The notes beneath the pieces were generated by a model that ran no database searches, had not been told where the DNA came from, and was given only the letters and a program-made list of their open reading frames with translations. A program made the position numbers and the translations under genes. 64,000 bases of DNA from JBECKW01 sp040235505 (lineage in GTDB: Bacteria > Desulfobacterota > Desulfobacteria > Desulfobacterales > JAFDDL01), in the NCBI GenBank assembly GCA_040235505.1, contig JBECKW010000017.1, positions 1-64,000 of the forward strand, in the 5' to 3' direction. Below, in pieces: positions 15,679-24,800 of this stretch (positions are counted from its first letter, which is position 1; every line of letters starts with the position of its first letter).

Positions 15679-17718
15679 TTATGTCGGTTCCAGAACAATG
15701 CCTGTGCGGGTCGGTAGATAAAGCTGAAGCGTCTGGACATCGGCATTCTCGGACGCAACGGGCAGGGGATGGTGAACCTGGCCCGGGGTAAGCCGTCCAT
15801 GGCCGCCGAACTCGGCCGCATCCGAATCGAGAAGCATCCGATAGGTGCCGCGCGGCACCTGGATGCCATAGCCCGTATACGAGTTCGTCGGATGAAAATT
15901 GAAGACAAACAGCAGGCCCTTTCGGTGAAAGGCGATCACCTTGTCATCGTTATGTTCATGGAGAAGATACGGCCAGGAAGCCTTCAGAACTTCCCGTTTT
16001 TTGACGAGACGGATCATCTCCTTGTCAAACCGGTCCAGGCATCTGTATTTCAGGTCCGGATTATCCACCAGGTGCCATTGACGCCGGGCGTATTTGTAGG
16101 ACCAGCCGTTTCCTTCCCTGGGAAAATCAATCCATTCCGGGTGACCGAATTCGTTTCCCATGAAATTGAGGTATCCATGGCCGGCCGTGGCGATGGTGAT
16201 GAGCCGGATCATTTTGTGAAGCGCTATTCCCCGGGCCACATTCATGTGATCGTCGTCCCGGTGCATGTGCTCGTACATATTCGCGTCGATCAGGCGGAAC
16301 ATCAGGCTCTTGTCTCCCACCAACGCCTGGTCATGGGACTCGGCATAGCTGATGGTCCGTTCATCGGATCTCCGGTTGTTGAGTTCAAACCACAGGTGCC
16401 CCATGTGCCAGTCCTCATCCCGGGTATCCTTGGTCAGTTTGATCCAGTGGTCTGGAACTCCCATGGCGAACCGGTAGTCAAATCCGGCGCCGCCGTTATC
16501 CGGATGCACGCCCAGGCCGGGCATCCCGCTGACATCTTCGGCGATGACAACGGCGTCAGGATGAATCGTGTGGATAAGCTTGTTGGCCAGGGTCAGATAG
16601 GTCAGTGCCTCCTCATCCACGGACGCATCGAAGTAATCATCATAGGAAGTAAACGCCTTGGACAGGCCGTGGTGGGTGTAAAGCATGCTTGTAACCCCGT
16701 CGAACCGGAATCCGTCCACCCGGTACTCGTCGAGCCAGAACCGGCAGTTGGAAAGAAGAAAATGGAGCACCTGGGGTTTTCCGTAATCAAAACACCTGGA
16801 ATCCCAAGCTCGATGATGCCCCTTTTCCCCCTCATGAAAATACTGATGGGCGGTTCCGTCAAACCGACCCAACCCCTCGACTTCATTGGAGACCGCATGG
16901 GAATGGACCATGTCCATCAGCACCGTCAGGCCGGCACCATGGGCGGCGTCAATGAGTGCCTTCAGATCCTCTGGAGGGCCGAACCGGGACGATGCGGCGA
17001 AAAAATTAGAAACATGATATCCGAAGGAGCCGTAATATGGATGCTGTTGAATGGCCATGAGCTGGAGGGTGTTGTATCCTGCGGAAACGATCCGGGGAAG
17101 AACGTTTTCCGTAAACTCCCGGTAGGTGCCGACCCCCTCCCGGTCCTGGGCCATGCCGACATGGACTTCATACACCAGCGGGGCGTCGCACCCACCGGGG
17201 GCGGCGTGTCGCCAACGGTAAGCGTCGGGCGGATCCCAGACCTGGGCATTAAAAATATGTGTTTCGCCGTCCTGGTGAACCCGCCGGACATAGACCGGAA
17301 TGCGGTCTCCTTCGCCCCCCTCCCAATGGATCCGCAGCCGGTAAAGGTCTGCATGTTTCAGCACCTTATCCGGAAGCTCTATTTCCCAAACCCCCTCCGA
17401 AGAGATGCGGCGGAGTTCAAACTCGCTTGTTTCCCCCCAACCTGAAAAGTCTCCCACCAGAAAAACCGTCGTGGCATTCGGAGCCCACTCCCGGAACACC
17501 CAGCCGGAGGCTGTCCGGTGAAGTCCAAAAAATTCATGCCCGGACGCAAACTCGGCCAAGGACATCTTCCCGCCCGTCAACCGATGCTCCGTTTCTTTGA
17601 CCGCCCGGATCCGGCGAAGCAATGCCTCCGAATAGGGTGTTAAATATGGATCCTGCCGAAGCAACCGCTTCAACTGCTGCTCACCGTATCGATTTAAATT
17701 GGACGCCGTTTTCTTCAT
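15679..17718 (-). CDS. glgB: 1,4-alpha-glucan branching enzyme, eukaryote-like (GH13_8 type)
   Basis: Introduces alpha-1,6 branches into glucan. The 679-aa protein has an N-terminal CBM48 (WVFREWAPNATTVFLVGDFSGW, about residues 72-93 in two pieces) and a GH13 barrel. The four GH13 regions are DMVHSH, GFRFDGVTSM (nucleophile Asp), VIAEDVSGMP (acid Glu) and AESHDQALVGDKS. The phrase LQLMAIQQHPYYGSFGYHVS and the AESHDQALVGDK block are those of the eukaryotic GBE1/SBE and archaeplastid class, not of the E. coli GlgB class. It is separated from glgA by 12 nt in the same direction, so the genes are probably one operon. Confidence 0.93.
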   Translation of the reverse strand: MKKTASNLNRYGEQQLKRLLRQDPYLTPYSEALLRRIRAVKETEHRLTGGKMSLAEFASGHEFFGLHRTASGWVFREWAPNATTVFLVGDFSGWGETSEFELRRISSEGVWEIELPDKVLKHADLYRLRIHWEGGEGDRIPVYVRRVHQDGETHIFNAQVWDPPDAYRWRHAAPGGCDAPLVYEVHVGMAQDREGVGTYREFTENVLPRIVSAGYNTLQLMAIQQHPYYGSFGYHVSNFFAASSRFGPPEDLKALIDAAHGAGLTVLMDMVHSHAVSNEVEGLGRFDGTAHQYFHEGEKGHHRAWDSRCFDYGKPQVLHFLLSNCRFWLDEYRVDGFRFDGVTSMLYTHHGLSKAFTSYDDYFDASVDEEALTYLTLANKLIHTIHPDAVVIAEDVSGMPGLGVHPDNGGAGFDYRFAMGVPDHWIKLTKDTRDEDWHMGHLWFELNNRRSDERTISYAESHDQALVGDKSLMFRLIDANMYEHMHRDDDHMNVARGIALHKMIRLITIATAGHGYLNFMGNEFGHPEWIDFPREGNGWSYKYARRQWHLVDNPDLKYRCLDRFDKEMIRLVKKREVLKASWPYLLHEHNDDKVIAFHRKGLLFVFNFHPTNSYTGYGIQVPRGTYRMLLDSDAAEFGGHGRLTPGQVHHPLPVASENADVQTLQLYLPTRTGIVLEPT

Positions 17719-17730
17719 ATAACATCCTCC

Positions 17731-19245
17731 TCACCTCACCAACGGCCGATTGAGCATTTTCTCATACAAGTCAATATACTTTTTCGCAGTCACCCCATGC
17801 GTGAATATCTCGGCACTCTCTTTCATAATCCTTTCAATCTCACGTGCCTTCACCTCCCGGGGCAGGTGGTGAAACGCCATGGCCTGCTCTATTGCCCAGA
17901 AAAGTCCCTGCGGGTCCGCGGTGTTAAACAGAAAGCCGTTTCCCGTGCGCTTCTTCACATCCAAGTGGGCCACGGTGTCATGGATACCGCCGGTGTCATG
18001 GGCAACCGGCAGCGCCCCGTATAGAGCCCCGACCATCTGGGGGAGTCCGCAGGGTTCGAAAAATGAAGGCATCAGGATGAAATCCGCAACACCGTAAGCG
18101 AGCCGGGACAGATTTTCCTGAAAATCGGCCACCAGCACCCGCTGGTGAATATTGTGAAACCGGACAATGTTGTGAAAATGAATTTTAAAGTCGCCGTTCG
18201 CTACAATAACCACCTGCAGGTGGTCGTCCCAGTACCTGGAAACAACGTCATATAAAATTTCCGCAAGGAGCTGAGAGCCCTTTTGAACCGTATCGAGCCG
18301 CGACGGCCAGAAAAAAACCGGGGCTTCCGGATCGAGAACCAGCCCCAGATGTTTCTGAAAAAACCTCTTGTTTTCCCGCTTTGCCTCAGCATGATCTTCG
18401 GGTCCATAGGTTCGCGCCAGGGCCTTGTCGGTGGTGGGATTGTAGGACGGGTCCGGCGCATTCAAAATTCCAGTGGCACACTCGGCATTCCATTTGTTGG
18501 AAAGCTCCTGCTGAAGGGAGGGTTCGAAAAACTGATGCCGGCCTTCCACCACCTCGGCCAGAAAGGTCGAGCTGACCGTATTGACAAAGTGGGCCGCAAA
18601 AACACCGCTGCATAGAAAATCCACGGGATTCCATTCCCGGGTGTCTTCATAGGACCAGGGCATATAACGAAAATAAAGATGCTTCCAGAAAGCGGCGGCA
18701 TCGATTCCCATATCTTCAATATGGGCAAGGGGTTTTCGGACCGTGTAGATATTGTGAATGGTGAACAGACAGGGAATATCCATTTCGCGCGCCATGGCGG
18801 GCACCAGGCCGGTCATCCAGTCGTTGCAGTGGATGAGATCGGGCTGAACCCGGGGGACAATATTGTTGATCACTTCCCGCTGAAACGCCAGGGATATTTT
18901 TGCGTTTTCCCATTCATAGCTGGAGTAGACCCGGTCCACATAAAAAAACGCCCGATCCTCGGCCAGATGGATCCGCTCCTGGGGCATGGTACCCCGAATG
19001 GTTTTCATCTCATTGCGAAGGATCGGAGACAGATGTTCCGAAAACAAGGTTCGGTAATCCGGAAGCGCCACATGCACATCGGCACCCTGCTGAAACAAGG
19101 CGCTGACAAGCGCCGAGGAAACATCCGCAAGACCCCCTGCCTTGGCCGTCAGGCTGTTTGCGATATTCCCCATGCCGTCCGGCAAATACGTTACTTCCGG
19201 TGTGACAATCAATATCCTCGGATTTTTTTTATTATTTACCGCCAT
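17731..19245 (-). CDS. glgA: Glycogen/starch synthase-like glycosyltransferase (GT5)
   Basis: Transfers glucose from a nucleotide sugar to the non-reducing end of an alpha-1,4-glucan. The 504-aa GT-B protein has the donor-site lysine in KAGGLADVSSAL (Lys35). That is about 20 residues later than in typical GlgA (near residue 15), because of an extra segment LPDGMGNIANSLTA before it. HCNDWMTGLVPA, PSFFEPCGLPQM and DTGGIHDTV are the usual acceptor and C-domain motifs. Whether it uses ADP- or UDP-glucose cannot be read from sequence. The neighbourhood (UDP-glucose pyrophosphorylases, no glgC) favours UDP-glucose. The gap from the glgP stop is 15 nt. Confidence 0.88.
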   Translation of the reverse strand: MAVNNKKNPRILIVTPEVTYLPDGMGNIANSLTAKAGGLADVSSALVSALFQQGADVHVALPDYRTLFSEHLSPILRNEMKTIRGTMPQERIHLAEDRAFFYVDRVYSSYEWENAKISLAFQREVINNIVPRVQPDLIHCNDWMTGLVPAMAREMDIPCLFTIHNIYTVRKPLAHIEDMGIDAAAFWKHLYFRYMPWSYEDTREWNPVDFLCSGVFAAHFVNTVSSTFLAEVVEGRHQFFEPSLQQELSNKWNAECATGILNAPDPSYNPTTDKALARTYGPEDHAEAKRENKRFFQKHLGLVLDPEAPVFFWPSRLDTVQKGSQLLAEILYDVVSRYWDDHLQVVIVANGDFKIHFHNIVRFHNIHQRVLVADFQENLSRLAYGVADFILMPSFFEPCGLPQMVGALYGALPVAHDTGGIHDTVAHLDVKKRTGNGFLFNTADPQGLFWAIEQAMAFHHLPREVKAREIERIMKESAEIFTHGVTAKKYIDLYEKMLNRPLVR

Positions 19246-19260
19246 CGACTGATCCTTGAA

Positions 19261-21813
19261 TTATTTGGGCCAGGTGATAAACCCCGGACTGTTTTTTATC
19301 CAATGGTCCGCCCGGGGCGTTACCCGGGCGGTGAACCCGAAACGACCCGACAAACCGCAGGAAATCCTGCAACCATAGAGATATCTTCCTCCACCAAGAT
19401 CTTTTTCCACCGTCATGCTCTCGGCGCGTCCCTCCGAAAGCGAATTAAAGGTTTTCACGTGTCCGTAATACAGTTCCACATCGACTTCGTCGGGAATCAG
19501 CTGTCCAAGAAAAACCCGAACGGTGGCATAAAATTCGTCCCCCACCCGGAAAGGTCCTTCCTCGTCCCGAACCGGCTGTTCAATCCGGACGTTTCTCCAC
19601 AGAGAGCGGATTCGTTCCGATTGCTTGACCAGTTCCCTGGCCTGCCAGGCATCTTTTTCCAGCAATCCGGCATGCCGGCGGGCTGCCGGCCGGTAGAACC
19701 GTTTTTCGTATTCATCCACCATTCGATATCCACTGTATTCCCTGAGGGCGATTTTCATGGATTCCTTCATCATCTTCAGCCACCGCTCCGGCGGTTCCCC
19801 GCCCTTTCTTTCATAAAAGGAGGGGACCACTTCGTTTTCGAGGATATTATAAAGCGCCTGACTTTCCACGGCATCCTGGTAGGCCGGATCCTGATATTCA
19901 GTTCCGTCGCCGATGGCCCATCCCCGGCCTGGGGCATATCCCTCGCACCACCAACCGTCCAGGACGCTGACATTCAAGACACCGTTCAGGGCCGCTTTCA
20001 TACCGGACGTACCGCACGCCTCCAGGGGACGCCGGGGGGTGTTGAGCCAGACATCGGCCCCCTGAACCAGGTACTTCGAAAGACGCATATCGTAATTTTC
20101 CAGAAAAATAACCCGATGCCCCAGTTTTTCCTGCCGAATGAAGTTAATGAGCTGCTGGATCAGCATTTTTCCGTCATGATCCTTTGGATGGGCTTTTCCC
20201 GCAAAAATAATCTGTATCGGCCGCGTTTCCGATCGAAGCAGATCCTTCAGACGCTTGGGATCCTGAAGCAATAGATGCGCCCGCTTATACACCGCAAACC
20301 GCCTGGCAAAGGCAATGGTGAGAACCCCTTGATCCAGAACGGAGCCGGCCGCTTCCATCGTGGCTTTGGGGGCGTTTCGCTGCCCGTACTGTCTGACCAT
20401 CAGTTCCCGGCATATCCGTATCAGGCGGGATCGACATATCTCATGGGCGTGCCACAGTTCCTCATCATAAATCTCGTCGATTCGGTCTATGAAGGCCCCG
20501 TTTTTCTTCATCAGATGCCATTCCGGCCCAAGGTTTCTTTCCAGCAGGGCGGCGTTCTCGTGGGAGATCCAGGTGGCCGAATGTACTCCATTGGTCAGAT
20601 GTGAAATCGGCACCTCGTCCTCGGGAAGCTCCGGCCACAAGTGAGACCACATTCTACGGGCCACGTGACCATGCAGCCGGCTCACCCCGTTGCAGTATTC
20701 GGCCATGCGAAGCCCCAGCACGAACATGGACACCGGTGTTGACGGCCCGCTTCCCCTGGGCTGACCCCAGGACAAAATATCCTCCGCTGTTGTGTTCAGC
20801 CGTTTCTCCAGAGGAAGGATGTAGGGGCGGATCATCTCCACGGGAAATTCGTCATGCCCGGCGGAAACCGGCGTATGGGTCGTGAACACGGTACTCCGGG
20901 GCACCACCTGAAGTGCGGTCTTCAGATCGACGTTGTCGGTCTCCATGGTTTGGGCCAGGCGTTCGAGGCTGGAGAACGCGGAATGCCCCTCGTTCATATG
21001 ACAAACCACAGGTCGAATACCCATGGCCGAGAGGGCCCGAATCCCCCCGATGCCCAGCACCATTTCCTGGGCAAGGCGTATTTTCGAATCGCCTTCGTAG
21101 AGACGGGCCGTGATATCCCGCAGTTCCTTCGGGTTTTCGCTGATATGGGTGTCAAGCAAATAGAGCGGAATCCTGCCCACCGGAACTTCCCATACAACGA
21201 CTTGCACCGTCCCCATGGGGCTTTCGATGGAAACCAGGACTTCTTTTCCGTCCGCCGCTTTTGCCCGCTTGATGGGCAGATAGAACAGATCCGTTTCCGG
21301 GTATGCTTCCTGCTGCCATCCATCCTGATTCAAATACTGCTCGAAGTATCCCTGGCGGTATAAAAGTCCAAGGCCCACCAGCGGAAGCTTTTTGTCCGAA
21401 GCCGCCTTGAGGTGATCCCCGGCGAGTACCCCCAGCCCGCCAGCAAAAAGCGGCAGACTTTCATGGAGCCCGAATTCCATCGAGAAGTATGCGATGGTGC
21501 CGTTTCTGTCGAACAGCCCAGCCGGTGTTGCCCCCTCACTCTTTATATCCTGATCAAAACTTTTCTTTACCCATTCCAGGTGAGCCAGAAAACCGTTATC
21601 TTCCGCCAGCTGTTCCAATTGCGCCTGGGATAAAAGGGTCGAAAACCGGATCGGATTGCCGCCGGCCTGATCCCAAAGCTTTGGATCGATACGCCGGAAA
21701 AGTTCTTTGGCATCCCAGTGCCAGGTCCACCAGAGGTTTCTCGATAGTGTGGAGAGAAACCTCAAGTTTTCGGGTAGATATGGAAAAACTTGAAATGTCT
21801 GTAGATGGCTCAT
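19261..21813 (-). CDS. glgP: Alpha-glucan (glycogen/maltodextrin) phosphorylase
   Basis: PLP-dependent GT35 enzyme that releases glucose-1-phosphate from alpha-glucans. The 850-aa form starts with the DUF3417 domain (LPENLRFLSTLSRNLWWTWH) of the short archaeal/bacterial phosphorylase subfamily. The PLP-lysine motif is EACGTSGMKAALNGVLN. Others visible are HMNEGHSAFSSLERL and FAGKAHPKDHDGK. ATG 21813 has GGGAGG at good spacing. Its product could feed either the phosphoglucomutase route or the UDP-glucose pyrophosphorylases of this cluster. It lies between the debranching protein (15-nt gap) and glgA. Confidence 0.95.
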   Translation of the reverse strand: MSHLQTFQVFPYLPENLRFLSTLSRNLWWTWHWDAKELFRRIDPKLWDQAGGNPIRFSTLLSQAQLEQLAEDNGFLAHLEWVKKSFDQDIKSEGATPAGLFDRNGTIAYFSMEFGLHESLPLFAGGLGVLAGDHLKAASDKKLPLVGLGLLYRQGYFEQYLNQDGWQQEAYPETDLFYLPIKRAKAADGKEVLVSIESPMGTVQVVVWEVPVGRIPLYLLDTHISENPKELRDITARLYEGDSKIRLAQEMVLGIGGIRALSAMGIRPVVCHMNEGHSAFSSLERLAQTMETDNVDLKTALQVVPRSTVFTTHTPVSAGHDEFPVEMIRPYILPLEKRLNTTAEDILSWGQPRGSGPSTPVSMFVLGLRMAEYCNGVSRLHGHVARRMWSHLWPELPEDEVPISHLTNGVHSATWISHENAALLERNLGPEWHLMKKNGAFIDRIDEIYDEELWHAHEICRSRLIRICRELMVRQYGQRNAPKATMEAAGSVLDQGVLTIAFARRFAVYKRAHLLLQDPKRLKDLLRSETRPIQIIFAGKAHPKDHDGKMLIQQLINFIRQEKLGHRVIFLENYDMRLSKYLVQGADVWLNTPRRPLEACGTSGMKAALNGVLNVSVLDGWWCEGYAPGRGWAIGDGTEYQDPAYQDAVESQALYNILENEVVPSFYERKGGEPPERWLKMMKESMKIALREYSGYRMVDEYEKRFYRPAARRHAGLLEKDAWQARELVKQSERIRSLWRNVRIEQPVRDEEGPFRVGDEFYATVRVFLGQLIPDEVDVELYYGHVKTFNSLSEGRAESMTVEKDLGGGRYLYGCRISCGLSGRFGFTARVTPRADHWIKNSPGFITWPK

Positions 21814-21828
21814 GACGGAAGCCTCCCT

Positions 21829-24800
21829 TTATAATTGTTTCAACATCAGCCGCACTCGCAAAAGTTCGCTCACGCTCCATGCCTGGGCATCGCAGCCGCG
21901 CTGTTGGTGGGGCACGTCCCCGTCCAGAATTTCCGGAATCTGCCCCAGACAGCCTTCCGACATTAATCGAACGCTGCTGCAAAGCCAGGCGCCGGCTGTC
22001 GCGGCGGCCAAGGGGCCATAGGTCATGACCCACGCCTCGCAGAAACCTGGCAGGAGCCAGGCCCAGGCGGTGCCGTTGTGGTAAGCGGGTTTTCTTCCGG
22101 TATCTTCATCTCCGAGATAAACCCCCCTGTATGGATTCAGCGGATCATTGAGAGCCGTTCCATGGTGCAGGATGGGGAGTGGGCGCTTTACCGGCCGGTC
22201 CGCCAGGCTTCGTACTGCTCCCGGAACCAGAAGCTCCTGGCAGGCGTCCAGGATTCTCCGACACAGATCGCTGTCCGTAACCGCTCCCAGCGTAATGGCC
22301 AGAAGCTGGTTCGGCCGCAGGTAGTCATCGGCGTCTGCCTTACCGGCGGTTTCGCCGCCGGGGGCGTGCAGACAGTCGGCCAAATATCCGCGCTCCGGTA
22401 GGAAAAAGAGTTTCCGGATGGCAGCACGAACCTTTTCGAGCAACTCTCGCCAAGGGCCCTGCTTCTGCTGCGGATCGATTCGGGAAAGAAAAGAAAGGGC
22501 ATGGCACCACAATGCCTGAATTTCGATGGGATACCCTTCCCGGGGCGTTCCGGCCGGAAAATTGGTGTCCATCCAGGTAAAGTGGGCGGGACTGAAGATG
22601 AGCCCCGTTTCCCCATCCATCCGGACTCCGTTTTCGGTTCCGGCCATATAGCCGGCTGCAATGGAAAAAAGAACTTCCCGAATGGTTCTGCGCCCCACCC
22701 GGGTATCGACAAACCGAAAGGACGCTTCCTTCTCCACCATGTCCCGGCATCCCACAAAGAACCACAGGGGAGCATCGGAAGTGTCCCGGTTTGAAACGTT
22801 ACTTCCTGCGATCATGTTCGGCAGCATGCCGCCTTTTTCAAACTGCCCGAACTGACGTAAAACCGACCGGGCATCGGAAAGACGGCCGGCCGCCACAAGG
22901 CCCCGGACCACAATCAGCGAATCCCGGCCCCAGTCTAGAAACCAGGGATATCCGGCAATGATGGATTTAAGCCCCCCCCGACGAACCACAAACTGCCCCA
23001 GGGCCCGCTCCAGCGCCTCGTCCATGGGAAACGACGAGGGCAGGCCGTAGAGAGATTCTTCGGAAAGCCCGGAAATGTCCTGGTTCGGCGGTTGCTGTTC
23101 ATCGCCCGAACCCACGCGGGCGGTCAATACTACCGGCCGACCACCCGAAAGTGTCGCTGTGAAATATCCCGGACTGAACAGATCCGAATCCGGGTCATAC
23201 CCCCGCCGGCTGTCGCCGGGCCGATGTACCATATACTGCCATTCGGGCTCCGAAACAAACCGGCTGCCCGGAGAAAAGACCGCCAACCGGCAATCGGGCT
23301 CCGGCGTAAAAAGAAAACCCTCCGGGCGCGGCGACACCGCCTGTTTCCAGGCATTTTCCGGCCCGAGGTATGCCTTTGTCGTGGAATGAAAGTTTCTGCT
23401 TTCAACATCGGGGCGAATGATCAGGCGAACCGGGTACTGATCGTCAAGCCTTCCGTCGCGCCCTTCCGCAGGATGCCGGTAGAAAAGAAGTCTTACGGAA
23501 TTTTCTTCTTTCGCCATTTCCGCGCGAATCGTCAGCCGCACATGCTCTCCCTGTCCCGTGGGCACGTGAAACCGCCACAGGCCCCGTCCCTCCATGTCCA
23601 AATGAAAGGTATGAAAGGTGTCGAAGCAAAGCTCCTGGGAAAAGGCCTGATAAACGATCCAGCAACGGCACCGGGCAAGCATGATCCACCGGTCTTCGGG
23701 ATACTTCGGGTTTCGGTTGGCGGCTAAAAGCGCATCATACCTGCTTTCGAGGCGTCCCCAGACAAGGGGGGCCCTGAGCATGCCGCCCAGACGGTTGGTG
23801 GCCAGGTAGCTGCGGGAAGAGAATAGAAGATCGCCGCGGCCCAGAAGAGTGGGTATCTGCAGTTTTTCCGGCTCTGGCAGATAGAGCAAGGGCGCGATAA
23901 CATGGCGGCAATCCGGGCTTGAAAAAATCGATAATCTCAAGGACCGTTGCCGCAATCCGGCGGAAGGCGGCAGGGGCGAGAAGATTGCAAACCAGGAGCC
24001 GTCGGCCGCCGGCAGACTTTCTTCTTTGACAAGCGTTTTTTCTTCTTCCGTAATGCGCGCCTGGAAGGAAGTGTCGGCGGTTACCAGAAGAAAATGCCCG
24101 GGGGGAATCATTATTTCCCGCTTCATATCCCGGGGCCAGCACCAAGCGATAAAGCCCGGCTGGGGGGAAAGTTTGCCCTGCTTCCGGCAGTACGCCTTTG
24201 GATCGTGGTGGAGTTCTTCAGCTTCATTTTCCGGGTCAACGTCTCCCACATCCGCTATCGTCAAACCGCCGCAACGAATTTCCAGCGCCTTTGCACGAAG
24301 CTGCTGACGTACGATTCTGGGAATCAGCCCCGGCTGATATCGCTCCTGAATATCCAGGTACTTCAGATCCTCAGGCTCCTGCGTCAGGCACAGGACCCGG
24401 CCGGGGGCGAGCTTACAGGCGGGCTTTCCCCCGCGGCGGACTGGGGTGACGGTTTCCCGGGTCAGAAGATCGGTCAGCGGCCGGGTGCCGGGATCGAACA
24501 CGCTCCCGTCCCATGCGGCCTCTGTTTCCTTCGTGTCATCCAGGTTGGCCAGAATCAGAAGCTCTTTGCCCGATGGCCGGTGGCGACGAAAAAGCGCCAC
24601 ATGGTTCCCGGTGCCTTTCTGCACCAGCGAGAGCTGGGTGCGATCATGAAACGCCGGATGGTTCCTTAAAAGCGTTGCCAGCAGGCCGATGGTCGAAACT
24701 TGGTTTTCCGATGCCCCCCAGTTAAGGCCCGGGGCATCGTGCACATTGATCTTTTCGGTGGCAAACCACTCCACACCGTTGGCAAACCCGAAGGCGCCGT

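Noticed and set aside
15769..17445. 558-aa rightward frame opposite glgB
   Set aside because: Antisense to a protein with all GH13 motifs. Long antisense frames are expected in GC-rich DNA with this codon use.
18679..20274. 531-aa rightward frame across glgA and glgP
   Set aside because: It runs through the ends of two well-supported genes in the opposite direction. No motifs are visible.
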